Shown: positions 50,795-58,987 of the stretch, one piece after another
How positions within the stretch are numbered: position 1 is the first letter of the stretch
Layout: the number at the start of each line of letters is the position of its first letter
NCBI GenBank assembly: GCA_963765815.1
Contig: CAVXXT010000003.1
Coordinates: 496,001-560,000 of the forward strand
DNA length: 64,000 bases
Direction: 5' to 3'
Origin: DATLNF01 sp963765815
GTDB lineage: Bacteria > Actinomycetota > Actinomycetes > BP-191
Made by a program: the position numbers and the translations under genes
The notes under the pieces: generated by a model
Seen by the model: the letters and a program-made list of their open reading frames with translations, nothing else
What the model was told of the DNA's origin: nothing
Databases searched by the model: none

Positions 50795-52009
50795 ATGACC
50801 CGCTCACGCACGCTCCGCATCGCCGCCGTCGGCCTGCTCGCCGCGCCGGTCTGGTTCGCCTCCGCGAGCCTTGCCGCCGCGCCCTCCTGCCTCGGCAAGA
50901 AGGCGACGATCGTCGGGACCGAGGACGCCGACGAGCTGCAGGGCACGGCCGGCGCCGACGTGATCCTCGCCGGCGACGGTGACGACGTGGTCGAGGGTAT
51001 GGCCGGCAACGACGTGATCTGCGGCGGTGCCGGTCGCGACTGGCTCATGGGCGGCGACGGCGACGACCTGATCTCCGGCGGCGAGGACGCCGACGTCCCG
51101 GAGGGCGGGACCGTCTCCATCGGCCTCGGGATCTTCGAGATCCGGCCGGGTTACGAGGACGGCGGACTCTACGGCGGGCCCGGCAACGACAAGCTGCTCG
51201 GCGACCAGGGCGAGGACTCCCTCTACGGCGAGGACGGCAACGACGCGTTGTTCGGCGGCGTCGAGGCGGACCGCCTCGACGGCGGGGCCGGCAACGACCG
51301 GCTCTCCGGCGAGCTCGGCGACGACTCGATCTACGGCGGCGACGGGGACGACTCGGTCGACACCGGACCCGGCGACAACTACGTCAGCGCGGGTGACGGC
51401 AACAACCGGGTGATCGCACGTGACGGCACCGACGACGTACGCGCGGGCATGGGCAACGACGTCGTCGACGCCGGAAGCGGCAACGACTACGTCAGCGTCG
51501 GCGACGGCAAGAACACCGTGCTCGGCCGCGACGGCGACGACGACATCCGTGCGGGCGCAGGTGACGACCTCATCGACGCCGGTAGCGGCAACAACTACGT
51601 CAGCGTCGGTGACGGCAAGAACCGGATCACCGCGCGCGACGGCAACGACGACATCCGCGCCGGCCAGGGCGACGACGTCGTCGACGCCGGCAACGGCACG
51701 AACTACGTGAGCGTCGGCGCCGGCAAGAACCGGATCACCGCCCGCGACGGCAACGACGACATCCGCGCCGGCCAGGGCGACGACGTCGTCGAAGCCGGCG
51801 CCGGCAACAACTACGTCAGCGTGGGCGACGGCCACAACCGGGTCCGCACCCTCGGCGGCACTGACGACATCCGGACCGGCGCCGGCGACGACCGGATCTC
51901 CGCGGGCGCGGGCGACGACTACATCAGCGCGGGCGCCGGCAAGGACTTCGTCGACGGCGGCCTGGGCAACGACGACTGCCGCAACGCCGAAGACGCCCGC
52001 GACTGCTGA
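50795..52009 (+). CDS. Secreted RTX-type calcium-binding repeat protein
   Basis: 404 residues. Signal peptide (RTLRIAAVGLLAAPVWFASASLAAA). Hemolysin-type nonapeptides (GGxGxDxUx) fill the chain: GGDGDDLISGG, GGPGNDKLLGD and GEDGNDALFGG. In the C-terminal half they are organised in a 36-residue super-repeat (DDIRAGxGDDVVDAGxGNNYVSVGDGKNRITARDG) repeated four times plus a partial. The predicted fold is a Ca2+-bound parallel beta-roll. No catalytic or adhesive head domain and no type I secretion C-terminus; export would be by Sec. Two Cys pairs flank the rolls. GGGGGG-type Shine-Dalgarno precedes ATG 50795. Confidence 0.88.
   Translation: MTRSRTLRIAAVGLLAAPVWFASASLAAAPSCLGKKATIVGTEDADELQGTAGADVILAGDGDDVVEGMAGNDVICGGAGRDWLMGGDGDDLISGGEDADVPEGGTVSIGLGIFEIRPGYEDGGLYGGPGNDKLLGDQGEDSLYGEDGNDALFGGVEADRLDGGAGNDRLSGELGDDSIYGGDGDDSVDTGPGDNYVSAGDGNNRVIARDGTDDVRAGMGNDVVDAGSGNDYVSVGDGKNTVLGRDGDDDIRAGAGDDLIDAGSGNNYVSVGDGKNRITARDGNDDIRAGQGDDVVDAGNGTNYVSVGAGKNRITARDGNDDIRAGQGDDVVEAGAGNNYVSVGDGHNRVRTLGGTDDIRTGAGDDRISAGAGDDYISAGAGKDFVDGGLGNDDCRNAEDARDC
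51419..51958 (+). repeat. 108-bp in-frame tandem repeat within the RTX gene
   Basis: Units begin at 51419, 51527, 51635 and 51743, with a partial unit at 51851, exactly 108 bp apart and each starting at the RDG or equivalent codons. Units three and four are nearly identical at the DNA level, indicating recent duplication or gene conversion and a site prone to copy-number change. Confidence 0.85.
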
Positions 52010-52038
52010 CCGCACCCCTGGGCGAACGCCCCGGCACC

Positions 52039-52109
52039 CGACGAAACGCGACCGGGTCGCACCCCGTGCGGAGAAATGCGACCTATTGCGACCCGGTCGC
52101 ATCTCGTCG
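52039..52109. terminator. 23-bp imperfect palindrome between convergent genes
   Basis: Arms 52039-52061 and 52087-52109 are complementary except at two positions, with core GCGACCGGGTCGC/GCGACCCGGTCGC, and a third TGCGACC in the spacer. It separates the RTX gene stop (52009) from the stop of the minus-strand binding protein (52126) and is a likely bidirectional terminator. Confidence 0.7.
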
Positions 52110-52125
52110 GAGGCGGGTTCCGACG

Positions 52126-52917
52126 CTAGCGGCCCGAGAGCTCTGCGGTCAGGACCGAGCGCGCCTCGGCGAGGGAGGGGCCGTACCAGGTGAGGTGTCG
52201 GCCGGAGACCAGCGCGACCGGCACGCCCCAGTCGGCGAAGCACTCCGGGCCGTCGGTCGGCGAGAAGGCGTAGGGCTCGTCGGGCAGCACCACCAGCTCA
52301 GGTGACAGCGCGCGCACGTCCTCGAGCGGCACCGTCGGATAGCGGTCCGGTGCGTCGGCGTACACGTTGTCGCAGCCGAGCCGCGAGAGAAGGTCGCCGG
52401 CGAAGGTGCTGCGGCCGAGCACCATCCACGGCCGTCGCCAGATGAAGGTGACCGCCCGACGGCGTACGCCGGGGGCCTCGACGACCGGCCAGGCGTCGAC
52501 GACGTCGCGGTACCACCCGCGCCCGGCCTCAGTGAGTCCGCAGACCGCGAGCAGCCGACCCAGCGACGTGACGGCCGCCGACACCGTCTCCGGCGCCGTC
52601 ACCCACACCGTCAGCCCCGCCGCACGGAGCGCGGAGATGTCCGGCGCGCGGTTCTCCTCCGCATTGGCGAGCACCACGTCCGGCGCCAGCGCGACGATCG
52701 CCGGCACGTCCGGGTTCTTCGTGCCGCCGATGCGCGCGATGCCGGCAACGACCTCCGGTGGGTGCGTGCACCAGTCGGTGACGCCGACCAGCAGACTCGC
52801 TCCCCCGCTGCACGCGACCGTCTCGGTCAGCGACGGGACGAGCGACACGATCCGGCGTACGTCGGCCGGCATCTCGACCGGCGTCCCGAGGTCGTCACGG
52901 GCAGCACGTGGGCTCAT
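52126..52917 (-). CDS. BtuF-like helical-backbone metal-receptor protein without signal peptide
   Basis: 263 residues with the cobalamin/siderophore-binding fold: RRIVSLVPSLTETV, LVGVTDWCTHPPEVV, RIGGTKNPDVPAIVALAPDVVLAN, and a C-terminal lobe SPELVVLPDEPYAFS. The N-terminus (MSPRAARDDLGTPVEMP) carries neither a signal peptide nor a lipobox, so it is probably cytosolic, unlike transport BtuF proteins. ATG 52917 overlaps the npdG stop (ATGA), tying it to the F420-dependent reductase gene. Ligand unknown; a corrinoid or other tetrapyrrole is possible. Confidence 0.85.
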   Translation of the reverse strand: MSPRAARDDLGTPVEMPADVRRIVSLVPSLTETVACSGGASLLVGVTDWCTHPPEVVAGIARIGGTKNPDVPAIVALAPDVVLANAEENRAPDISALRAAGLTVWVTAPETVSAAVTSLGRLLAVCGLTEAGRGWYRDVVDAWPVVEAPGVRRRAVTFIWRRPWMVLGRSTFAGDLLSRLGCDNVYADAPDRYPTVPLEDVRALSPELVVLPDEPYAFSPTDGPECFADWGVPVALVSGRHLTWYGPSLAEARSVLTAELSGR

Positions 52918-53594
52918 ACGCCGGTGATGCGCACTCCGGAGTGGGTCTTGTAGGTCTTGTTGATCCCGATCAGCACCGCGGTGAGCGCCTCGAGGTGCCG
53001 GGAGAGCCGCAGTGGGCCGGCGTCGATGCCGCGCATGCCCCGGATCTGCGCCGCCATCGCGCAGACGGTGTCCTTGGCGTCCTGGTCGTCGCCGCAGACC
53101 AGCACGTCGGTGCTGACCGAGAGGTTGGTGCCGAGCAGCCGTCGCGCGGACACGTCGTGGAACGCCGACACGACGCGCGCGCCGGGGAGCACCGCGGCGG
53201 CCTCCTCCGCGGCGCTGCCGTCCGGCAGCTCGACGTACGTCGCCCCCGCCTTGTCGAAGGCCATCGGGTTGACGCAGTCGATGACGATCTTGCCCGCGCA
53301 GTGGGCGGCGAGAGGCACCAGCGTCTCCCGGTGCCCTTCGTAGGGCACGGCGATGATGACCAGCTCGGCCTGGCGCGCGGCGTCGGAGTTGCTGGTGCCG
53401 GTGACGTCGAGGCCCTCCTCCGGGTGCTCGGCGACGAGCGCGCGGGCCGCCTCCTCGGCGCGGGCGGGGTCGCGGGAGCCGACCACGACGCGGTGCCCGG
53501 CGAGGGCGAAGCGGCGGCCCAGCCCCCGCCCCTGGTCACCGGTGCCGCCGATGATCCCGATGGTGAAGCCCTCAGCCGGCAGTACGACGATCAC
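52914..53594 (-). CDS. npdG: NADPH-dependent F420 reductase (F420H2:NADP+ oxidoreductase)
   Basis: 226 residues. The Rossmann start is FTIGIIGGTGDQGRGLGRRFALAGHRVVVGSRD, with TGDQG and SRD as the NADP-binding elements of this family, followed by VIIAVPYEGH, KIVIDCVNPM, VVSAFHDVSA and the conserved C-terminus GPLRLSRHLEALTAVLIGIN. It transfers hydride between NADPH and the deazaflavin F420, which implies that the organism makes F420. It overlaps the BtuF-like gene by four bases. GTG/ATG codons near 53594 fit the start; the promoter should lie in the gap to 53775. Confidence 0.93.
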   Translation of the reverse strand: MIVVLPAEGFTIGIIGGTGDQGRGLGRRFALAGHRVVVGSRDPARAEEAARALVAEHPEEGLDVTGTSNSDAARQAELVIIAVPYEGHRETLVPLAAHCAGKIVIDCVNPMAFDKAGATYVELPDGSAAEEAAAVLPGARVVSAFHDVSARRLLGTNLSVSTDVLVCGDDQDAKDTVCAMAAQIRGMRGIDAGPLRLSRHLEALTAVLIGINKTYKTHSGVRITGV

Positions 53595-53774
53595 GCGTGG
53601 CCTCCCGGCGTCGTGGCCCGGGCGACACCGCCCGGTGGGAATGGAGCGTATTCGTGCGCATCTTCACCCTCGGTAGGGGTACGGCCACGCACAGATGTTT
53701 TGCACAGGAGGGAAGGAATCGGACACGAGCCCGGCGAAACGGTCTCGTGAGCCCCACCCCAGAAGGAGTTCCCC

Positions 53775-54749
53775 TTGCGCAACCGGCGGCACCGCGGCGA
53801 GCCCTCGCCGGCCGTGCCGTCGTGGCTGGCCCGGCGTGGGGAGCACGTCCCGTCGCCGCGCTCTGCCGAGGGTGACACCGCCCGGATCGCCGCGCTGGCC
53901 TCGGCCGCCGGCACTCCGGTCGCGGCGGTCCTGCGTGAGGTCGCCGACTTCCGGCTGGCGCTCGAGACCGACCTGATCATCGCCGCCGCCGCGGTCGACG
54001 CCGACGAGCTGGGCCTGGCCGCCGAGGTCGTCGACGGCGAGCGCGCCGGCCTCGTCGCGTTCCACGAGCGGATGCTCGACCGGCTGGTCGACGTAGCCGC
54101 CGCTGACAGCCGCGACGAGCTGGCCAGGCGTCGGGCCCGCCGGGCCGACCGCCTGAGCGCCCGCGCCCGGATCGTCACCGCTGCCGCTGCGCTGGTCGCC
54201 GTCGTCACGGGTGGCGCCGCGCTCGCGCCGGGCGCGGGACCCGAGCGCAGCCCGTCGACCGAGCAGGTTGCGCTCGACCTCGCCGACGCGCAGCTGAGCA
54301 CCCTCACCGGCACGATCATCCGCGACGCGTCGTCCGCCGACATCACCGACGCGGCCGGCGACCTGCACGAGACGCTCGAGACGCTGATCGCCGAGCACGC
54401 CGCCGGCGACCCGGTGATGGCGATGAAGATCGCCGCCCTGATCCGCGAGGAGCAGCGGCTCCTCAACGTCGACCGCAGCCCGGCGACCGTGAGCGCGCTC
54501 AGAGACGTCGCCCGCCTGGTCGCCCAGCTCAAGCGCAAGGCTCCCCCGACCGTGGTGGCGACGCTGGTCCCGGTCGCGCCGCCGGAGTCCTCCGCGAAGC
54601 CCACGTCCAAGCCGACGGCGAAGCAGTCCGCGTCGCCCAAGGCGTCGCCGAAGCCGAAGCCGAGCGCGTCGCCGAAGCCCTCCTCGTCGCCGTCGCCATC
54701 GGCGTCCGAGAGCGACCAGCCCGGCCCCCTGCCGACCGCCGCTCCCTAG
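53775..54749 (+). CDS. Membrane protein with Ala-rich helical domain and Lys/Ser/Pro tail (DUF5667-like)
   Basis: 324 residues from TTG 53775, supported by AAGGAG 7 bp upstream. A cytosolic N-terminus (HRGEPSPAVPSWLARRGEH) and an Ala-rich helical region, one membrane helix (ARIVTAAAALVAVVTGGAAL, about residues 133-152), an extracytoplasmic helical domain (VALDLADAQLSTLTGTI, LHETLETLIAEHAAGDP) and a tail of Lys/Pro/Ser repeats (ASPKASPKPKPSASPKP). The layout resembles actinobacterial DUF5667-type proteins next to sigma factors, but none is adjacent here. Convergent with the YibE/F gene, stops abutting. Confidence 0.65.
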   Translation: MRNRRHRGEPSPAVPSWLARRGEHVPSPRSAEGDTARIAALASAAGTPVAAVLREVADFRLALETDLIIAAAAVDADELGLAAEVVDGERAGLVAFHERMLDRLVDVAAADSRDELARRRARRADRLSARARIVTAAAALVAVVTGGAALAPGAGPERSPSTEQVALDLADAQLSTLTGTIIRDASSADITDAAGDLHETLETLIAEHAAGDPVMAMKIAALIREEQRLLNVDRSPATVSALRDVARLVAQLKRKAPPTVVATLVPVAPPESSAKPTSKPTAKQSASPKASPKPKPSASPKPSSSPSPSASESDQPGPLPTAAP

Positions 54750-55973
54750 CTACTGCGCGTCCGGCTCGGCCGCGCGCCGGGTCACCACCCACGCCGCCAG
54801 ACCGGTCGTGATCGGCACGCTCGCCACCAGCCCGATGCTCCCGACCAGCGTGCGCACGACCTCCTGCGCGATCACCTCTCCGGTCAGCACCTCGCCGAGG
54901 TCGCGGTTGGCCAGCGAGAACAGCACCAGCAGCGGCAGCGACGCCCCGGCGTACGCGAGCACCAGGGTGTTGACGGTCGACGCGATGTGGTCGCGCCCGA
55001 TCCTCAGCGCGGAGGAGTAGATCTGCCGGGCCCGGTACGCCGGATTGGCCAGGTGCAGCTCCCACACCGCCGCTGCCTGGGTGACGGTCACGTCGTCGAG
55101 CACGCCGAGCGAGCCGATGATGACGCCGGCGAGCAGCAGCCCGTCCAGCTCGACCTGGCCGGCGACCGCGTTGAGGAACGTCGCCTCCTCGCTGGCCAGT
55201 CCGGTGAAGTGCCCGCCCGCCACGAAGGCCGCGGCGAGCGCACCGGTCAGCGCGAGGCTGGCCAGCGTGCCGAGCAGCGCGATGGTGGTGCGCACCGTGA
55301 CGCCGTGCGAGAGGTAGAGCGCGAGGATCATCACCGCGGACGCCGCGACCACGGCGACGGCGAGCGGGTTGCTGCCGCGCAGCAGCGCCGGGAGCAGGAA
55401 GCTGACCAGGATCAGCAGGCTCAGCCCCAGGCTGACCAGCGCGCGCAGGCCGCCCCACCGACCGAGCGCCACGACCGCGATCGCGAACAGCGCGGCGAGC
55501 AGCAGCAGCGGCCGCCCGCGCTGCCGGTCGGCGTAGAAGTACTCGCTGCCGGGCTCGGCGCCGGGCTCGTAGCCGAGCACGATCTTGTCCCCCGGCCGCA
55601 GTCCCGGGTTGCGCGGGGTCTCGACGTGGTCGAGCGCGATGGTCTGGCCGTCGTCGATGCCGTCGGTGATCCCGATCTCGAGGATCGTGCAGGTGACTTC
55701 GGTGTCGGCGCCGTCGGTGCCCTCCTCGTCCTGCGGCGTCCCCTCGCACGGCACCTCTGACCGGGTGAGCACCGTCGCCGGGACCAGGTCCGAGGCGACG
55801 CCGAGGCCGGCGCCGATCGACGGGCCGGCGCCGCGCGGCCACAGCACGGCCAGTCCGGCAACGGTCGCGAGCACGAGGGGCAGGACGATCAGGGTGAGCA
55901 GGCGGCGCAGCGCGGGCGGCGCCTCGTAGCCGGCGTACTCGTCAGCGGTGGCGTGGGCGTGCGGATGGCTCAT
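54750..55973 (-). CDS. YibE/F-family multi-pass membrane protein
   Basis: 407 residues. An N-terminal membrane helix, an extracytoplasmic OB-like segment (TCTILEIGITDGIDDGQTIAL, NPGLRPGDKIVLGYEP) and then seven or so membrane helices carrying the YibE/F signature: GRWGGLRALVSLGLSLLIL, LALYLSHGVTVRTTIALLGT, LLAGVIIGSLGVLDDVTVTQAAAV and YSSALRIGRDHIASTVNTLVLAYAGASLPLLV. The family is widespread in Gram-positive bacteria and functionally undefined. Length and topology are normal. ATG 55973. Confidence 0.92.
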   Translation of the reverse strand: MSHPHAHATADEYAGYEAPPALRRLLTLIVLPLVLATVAGLAVLWPRGAGPSIGAGLGVASDLVPATVLTRSEVPCEGTPQDEEGTDGADTEVTCTILEIGITDGIDDGQTIALDHVETPRNPGLRPGDKIVLGYEPGAEPGSEYFYADRQRGRPLLLLAALFAIAVVALGRWGGLRALVSLGLSLLILVSFLLPALLRGSNPLAVAVVAASAVMILALYLSHGVTVRTTIALLGTLASLALTGALAAAFVAGGHFTGLASEEATFLNAVAGQVELDGLLLAGVIIGSLGVLDDVTVTQAAAVWELHLANPAYRARQIYSSALRIGRDHIASTVNTLVLAYAGASLPLLVLFSLANRDLGEVLTGEVIAQEVVRTLVGSIGLVASVPITTGLAAWVVTRRAAEPDAQ

Positions 55974-56014
55974 GGCGGAGTTGTCTCACACGGCGCGACG
56001 CGCGTGCGGCAGGC

Positions 56015-57166
56015 TCAGCCGCAGACGGCCTGGAGGAACGGGAACGGGTTGATCGGGCCGCCGCCGCCGGGGTGCACCTCGAAGTGGACGTGCGGAGGCG
56101 TGGTCGCGGCGTTGCCGGTCTGGCCGACGGTGGCGATGACGTCGCCGGCCTTCACCCGCTGGCCGACCCGCGCCAGGTTCTGCGTGTTGTGCGCGTAGTA
56201 GAAGCGGTCGCCGCGGTCGCTGCGCAGCCAGATCGAGATGCCGCCCAGTCCGGTGTTGACGTCCGTGGTCTTGTCGATGATGCCGTCGACCACGGCGTAC
56301 GCCGCCGAGCCGCTCGGCGCGAAGACGTCGGTCCCTTCGTGCCGCCGGCCGCCGGAGCGCGGCGCGCCCCAGGTGTCGACGAAGCTGCGGATCGTGCCGA
56401 CCGGGCAGCCGTAGCGCGCGTTCGGGTCGGGGGTGAAGGAGCCACTGGGGAAGTCCAGCGACGCGCCGGACGACAGCTGGGCGGCGAGCAGGGCGCGCGC
56501 GCGGGCGGCCTCCTCGGCGATCCGCGCCTCCTCCACCAGGCGGAGCACCTCGGCGTCGGCGGACTCGAGCAGGCGCTGGGTCTCGGCGAGCATCGCCTCG
56601 ACCTGGCCGGCCTGCTCGTCGGCCTGCCGGGCGAGCTGGGTCTCGCTCTGCGCCAGCTTGGCCAGCTCGGCCTCGGCGGCGATCGCCTTGGCGACCACCT
56701 CGTCGCCGACCGCGGCAGCCCGGCGGTCGCCCTGGACGAGTGAGTTGATGTTGGCGTAGCGGCCGAAGGCGTCGTGCAGGTCGACCGAGTGCATCAGGGT
56801 GACGTAGAGGCCGAGGCGCCCCCCGGTCATGTAGAGCCGGCGCACGGTCGAGTCGGCGCGGTCGGCGTCGGCGTCGCGGGCGTCCTGCGCGGCGCTCACC
56901 GCACGCTCGGCGGCGACCCGAGCGTTGACGACCCGGCCGAGGGCGTCGTACACGCGGGTGTAGCTCTCCAGGGCGATGCCGGTCTGCCGCTGGAGGTCGG
57001 CGACCTTGCGGCGCAGCTCGGCGGCCTGCTGCTTGGCGGTGGCGACGTCGACCGCGCCCGCGGGCGGCGCGGCGAGTGGGCTCAGCGCGACAGCGACCAG
57101 GGACAGCACCACGGCGCGCGCGACCCGCGCGCGCACCCCTCGGCTTCCGGTAGGTCGCACGGTCAC
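56015..57166 (-). CDS. Secreted coiled-coil M23 (LytM) peptidase
   Basis: 383 residues. Signal peptide (VARAVVLSLVAVALSPLAAPPAGA), a long coiled coil (about residues 40-225, VATAKQQAAELRRKVADLQR to EEARIAEEAARARALLA) and a C-terminal M23 domain with zinc ligands His and Asp in RRHEGTDVFAP and His in PHVHFEVHPGG. All metal ligands are present, so it is probably an active peptidoglycan endopeptidase; coiled-coil M23 proteins commonly act in daughter-cell separation. A 10-bp perfect hairpin lies in the leader, 17 bp before the GTG start. Confidence 0.9.
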   Translation of the reverse strand: MTVRPTGSRGVRARVARAVVLSLVAVALSPLAAPPAGAVDVATAKQQAAELRRKVADLQRQTGIALESYTRVYDALGRVVNARVAAERAVSAAQDARDADADRADSTVRRLYMTGGRLGLYVTLMHSVDLHDAFGRYANINSLVQGDRRAAAVGDEVVAKAIAAEAELAKLAQSETQLARQADEQAGQVEAMLAETQRLLESADAEVLRLVEEARIAEEAARARALLAAQLSSGASLDFPSGSFTPDPNARYGCPVGTIRSFVDTWGAPRSGGRRHEGTDVFAPSGSAAYAVVDGIIDKTTDVNTGLGGISIWLRSDRGDRFYYAHNTQNLARVGQRVKAGDVIATVGQTGNAATTPPHVHFEVHPGGGGPINPFPFLQAVCG

Positions 57167-57182
57167 CTCATCGTCGGCTCCC

Positions 57183-57204
57183 CCGGTCGGCTTGAGCCGA
57201 CCGG
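57183..57204 (-). promoter_or_regulatory. Perfect 10-bp hairpin in the leader of the M23 peptidase gene
   Basis: CCGGTCGGCT and AGCCGACCGG (57183-57192 and 57195-57204) form a perfect stem with a two-base loop, just upstream of the GTG start at 57166. It could be a leader RNA structure or a terminator-like attenuator. I do not see enough of a ydaO-type (c-di-AMP) riboswitch core to name one. Confidence 0.4.
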
Positions 57205-57247
57205 CCTAACGCCTCCTGCTCCGCGTACGCCGTATCCGCCCGCAGAC

Positions 57248-57308
57248 TTCCATGATCATGAGCGTCTGGCGGCGCTAGAAGGCGTCGTAGACGCTCATGA
57301 TCATGGAA
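57248..57308. terminator. 20-bp perfect inverted repeat of the ATCATGAGCGTCT family (copy 2)
   Basis: Arms 57248-57267 (TTCCATGATCATGAGCGTCT) and 57289-57308 are perfectly complementary with a 21-base spacer, starting 31 bp after the stop of the transporter permease on the minus strand. It shares ATCATGAGCGTCT with the palindrome after nadE. A terminator for the metal-transport operon is the simplest role. Confidence 0.7.
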
Positions 57309-57338
57309 AGCGGGCCGAGGCGCGGGGAGGCCGGGTGG

Positions 57339-58178
57339 TTACACGTGGACGTGGCCGAGGCGGCGGCGGGCCTGGGCGCCGGTGACGGCGAAGACGGCGA
57401 CGAAGAGCACCGCGCCGGTCAGCACGATCGACGCCCCGGAGGCGATGTCGAGCTGGAAGCTGGCGTACATCCCGACGAAGCCGCAGAGCGCTCCCAGCCC
57501 GGTCGAGATCAGCAGCATCCGCGAGAACGAGTTGGTGAGCATCCGGGCGACCACCGGCGGTACGACGAGGGTCGCCGCGATCAGCGTCACCCCCAGCACC
57601 CGCATCGTCGCGATGATCGACATGGCGAGGACCAGCGAGAAGAGCGCGTCGACCCGCGCGGTCGACAGACCCAACGTCTCGGCGACCTCGGGGTCGAACG
57701 TCGTGAAGAGCAGCTGCCGGTAGCCGAGGAAGACGACGGCCGCCGCGCCCAGGGCGACGAGGGACACCACCCAGACGTCGGCGCGATCGACGCCGAGGAC
57801 GTTGCCGAAGAGCAGCGCGTCGAAGTTCTGGCTGAAGCCGCGCCGCACCGAGATGAGCGCGACGCCGACCGCGAACGCCGCCGTCGTAATGACGCCGATG
57901 GCGGCGTCGCCGCCGATGACGCGACGCCGGGTGACGCCGTTGATCATCAGCGCGGAGGCGAAGCCCCAGACCGCCGCGCCGAGCAGCACGTTGATCCCCA
58001 TCACCGACGACGCGACCGCGCCGCCGAAGATCGAGTGACTCAGCCCGTGGCCGATGTAGCTCATCCCGCGCAGGACGACGTAGACGCCGACCAGGCCGCA
58101 CAACGCGCCGGCGACGGTCGCGACGACGAGCCCGTTGCGGAAGAACGCGAACGCGAACGGCTCGGTCATCCAGCTCAC
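57339..58178 (-). CDS. ABC metal transporter permease (ZnuB/MntB type)
   Basis: 279 residues, about eight membrane helices, of the ABC-3 family: RNGLVVATVAGALCGLVGVYVVLRG, YIGHGLSHSIFGGAVASSVMG, DALLFGNVLGV, VTLIAATLVVPPVVARMLTN and ASFQLDIASGASIVLTGAVLF. It forms the zinc or manganese channel with the ATPase encoded upstream. GTG 58178 overlaps the ATPase stop (GTGA). Last gene of a three-gene operon; a palindrome follows. Confidence 0.93.
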   Translation of the reverse strand: MSWMTEPFAFAFFRNGLVVATVAGALCGLVGVYVVLRGMSYIGHGLSHSIFGGAVASSVMGINVLLGAAVWGFASALMINGVTRRRVIGGDAAIGVITTAAFAVGVALISVRRGFSQNFDALLFGNVLGVDRADVWVVSLVALGAAAVVFLGYRQLLFTTFDPEVAETLGLSTARVDALFSLVLAMSIIATMRVLGVTLIAATLVVPPVVARMLTNSFSRMLLISTGLGALCGFVGMYASFQLDIASGASIVLTGAVLFVAVFAVTGAQARRRLGHVHV

Positions 58179-58987
58179 TTCTCCGCCGTTCCGGTACGAC
58201 GGCGCAGGGCGATCACGTCGGCGTCGTGGTCGGCGTGGTCACCCTCGCGGCCGCCCTCGAAGACGACCGGCATCCCCGCGTGCTCGATGACCTCCATGCG
58301 CGCGCCGTACGTCGCCTCGAGCACGTCCGGCGTGATCACCTCGCGCGGCGACCCGTCGGCGACGACCCGCTTGTTGAGGCAGACGAGTCGCGGCAGGTGG
58401 GCGGCGATGCCGTTGAGGTCGTGCGTCGTCAGGATGATCGCGAGGCCCTCGGAGTGCAGGTCGTCGAGCAGGTGCAGGACGTCGTGACGGGTGCGCACGT
58501 CGACGCCGCTGGTCGGCTCGTCGAGCAGCAGCAGGCTGGCGTCGCGCAGCAGGGCGCGGGCGATGAAGACCCGCTGCTGCTGGCCGCCGGACAGCTCGCG
58601 GATGTGCCGCCGGCCGAGCCCGCCGAGACCGAGCCGGTCGAGGATGAGCGACACCTGCGCCTGCTCGGCTCGCGACGACCAGGGCAGCCATCGGCCGCTC
58701 GTGCGGGCCATCGTCACGACCTCGTTGACCGTGACCGGGAAGTTCCAGTTGACGGTCTCGACCTGCGGGACGTAGCTGATGGTGCGCCCGAACGCGCGAT
58801 GCACTTCACCGGCCACGGGCGTCAGCGCACCGGCGAGGATCCGCAGCAGCGTGCTCTTGCCGGATCCGCTCGGGCCGACGATCCCGAGGAACTCCCCCGG
58901 CTCGATCGACAGCGACACGCCCTCGACGACCGCGGGACCGCCGTACGCGTGCGTCACGCCGTCGAGGCGGACCAGCGGCGCGGTCAT
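58175..58987 (-). CDS. ABC metal transporter ATP-binding protein (ZnuC/MntA type)
   Basis: 270 residues. Walker A GIVGPSGSGKSTLLRIL, Q-loop SYVPQVETVNWNFPVTV, signature LSGGQQQRVFIARALL, Walker B LLLLDEPTSGVD and H-loop ILTTHDLNG. NWNFPVTVNEVV after the Q-loop is characteristic of the Zn/Mn subfamily. The C-terminal 40 residues are His/Asp-rich (GDHADHDADVIAL), possibly metal-binding. ATG 58987 overlaps the binding-protein stop (ATGA). Confidence 0.95.
   Translation of the reverse strand: MTAPLVRLDGVTHAYGGPAVVEGVSLSIEPGEFLGIVGPSGSGKSTLLRILAGALTPVAGEVHRAFGRTISYVPQVETVNWNFPVTVNEVVTMARTSGRWLPWSSRAEQAQVSLILDRLGLGGLGRRHIRELSGGQQQRVFIARALLRDASLLLLDEPTSGVDVRTRHDVLHLLDDLHSEGLAIILTTHDLNGIAAHLPRLVCLNKRVVADGSPREVITPDVLEATYGARMEVIEHAGMPVVFEGGREGDHADHDADVIALRRRTGTAEK

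Noticed and set aside
57167..57247. ydaO-type c-di-AMP riboswitch
   Set aside because: Only one hairpin is visible; the paired pseudosymmetric core could not be recognised.
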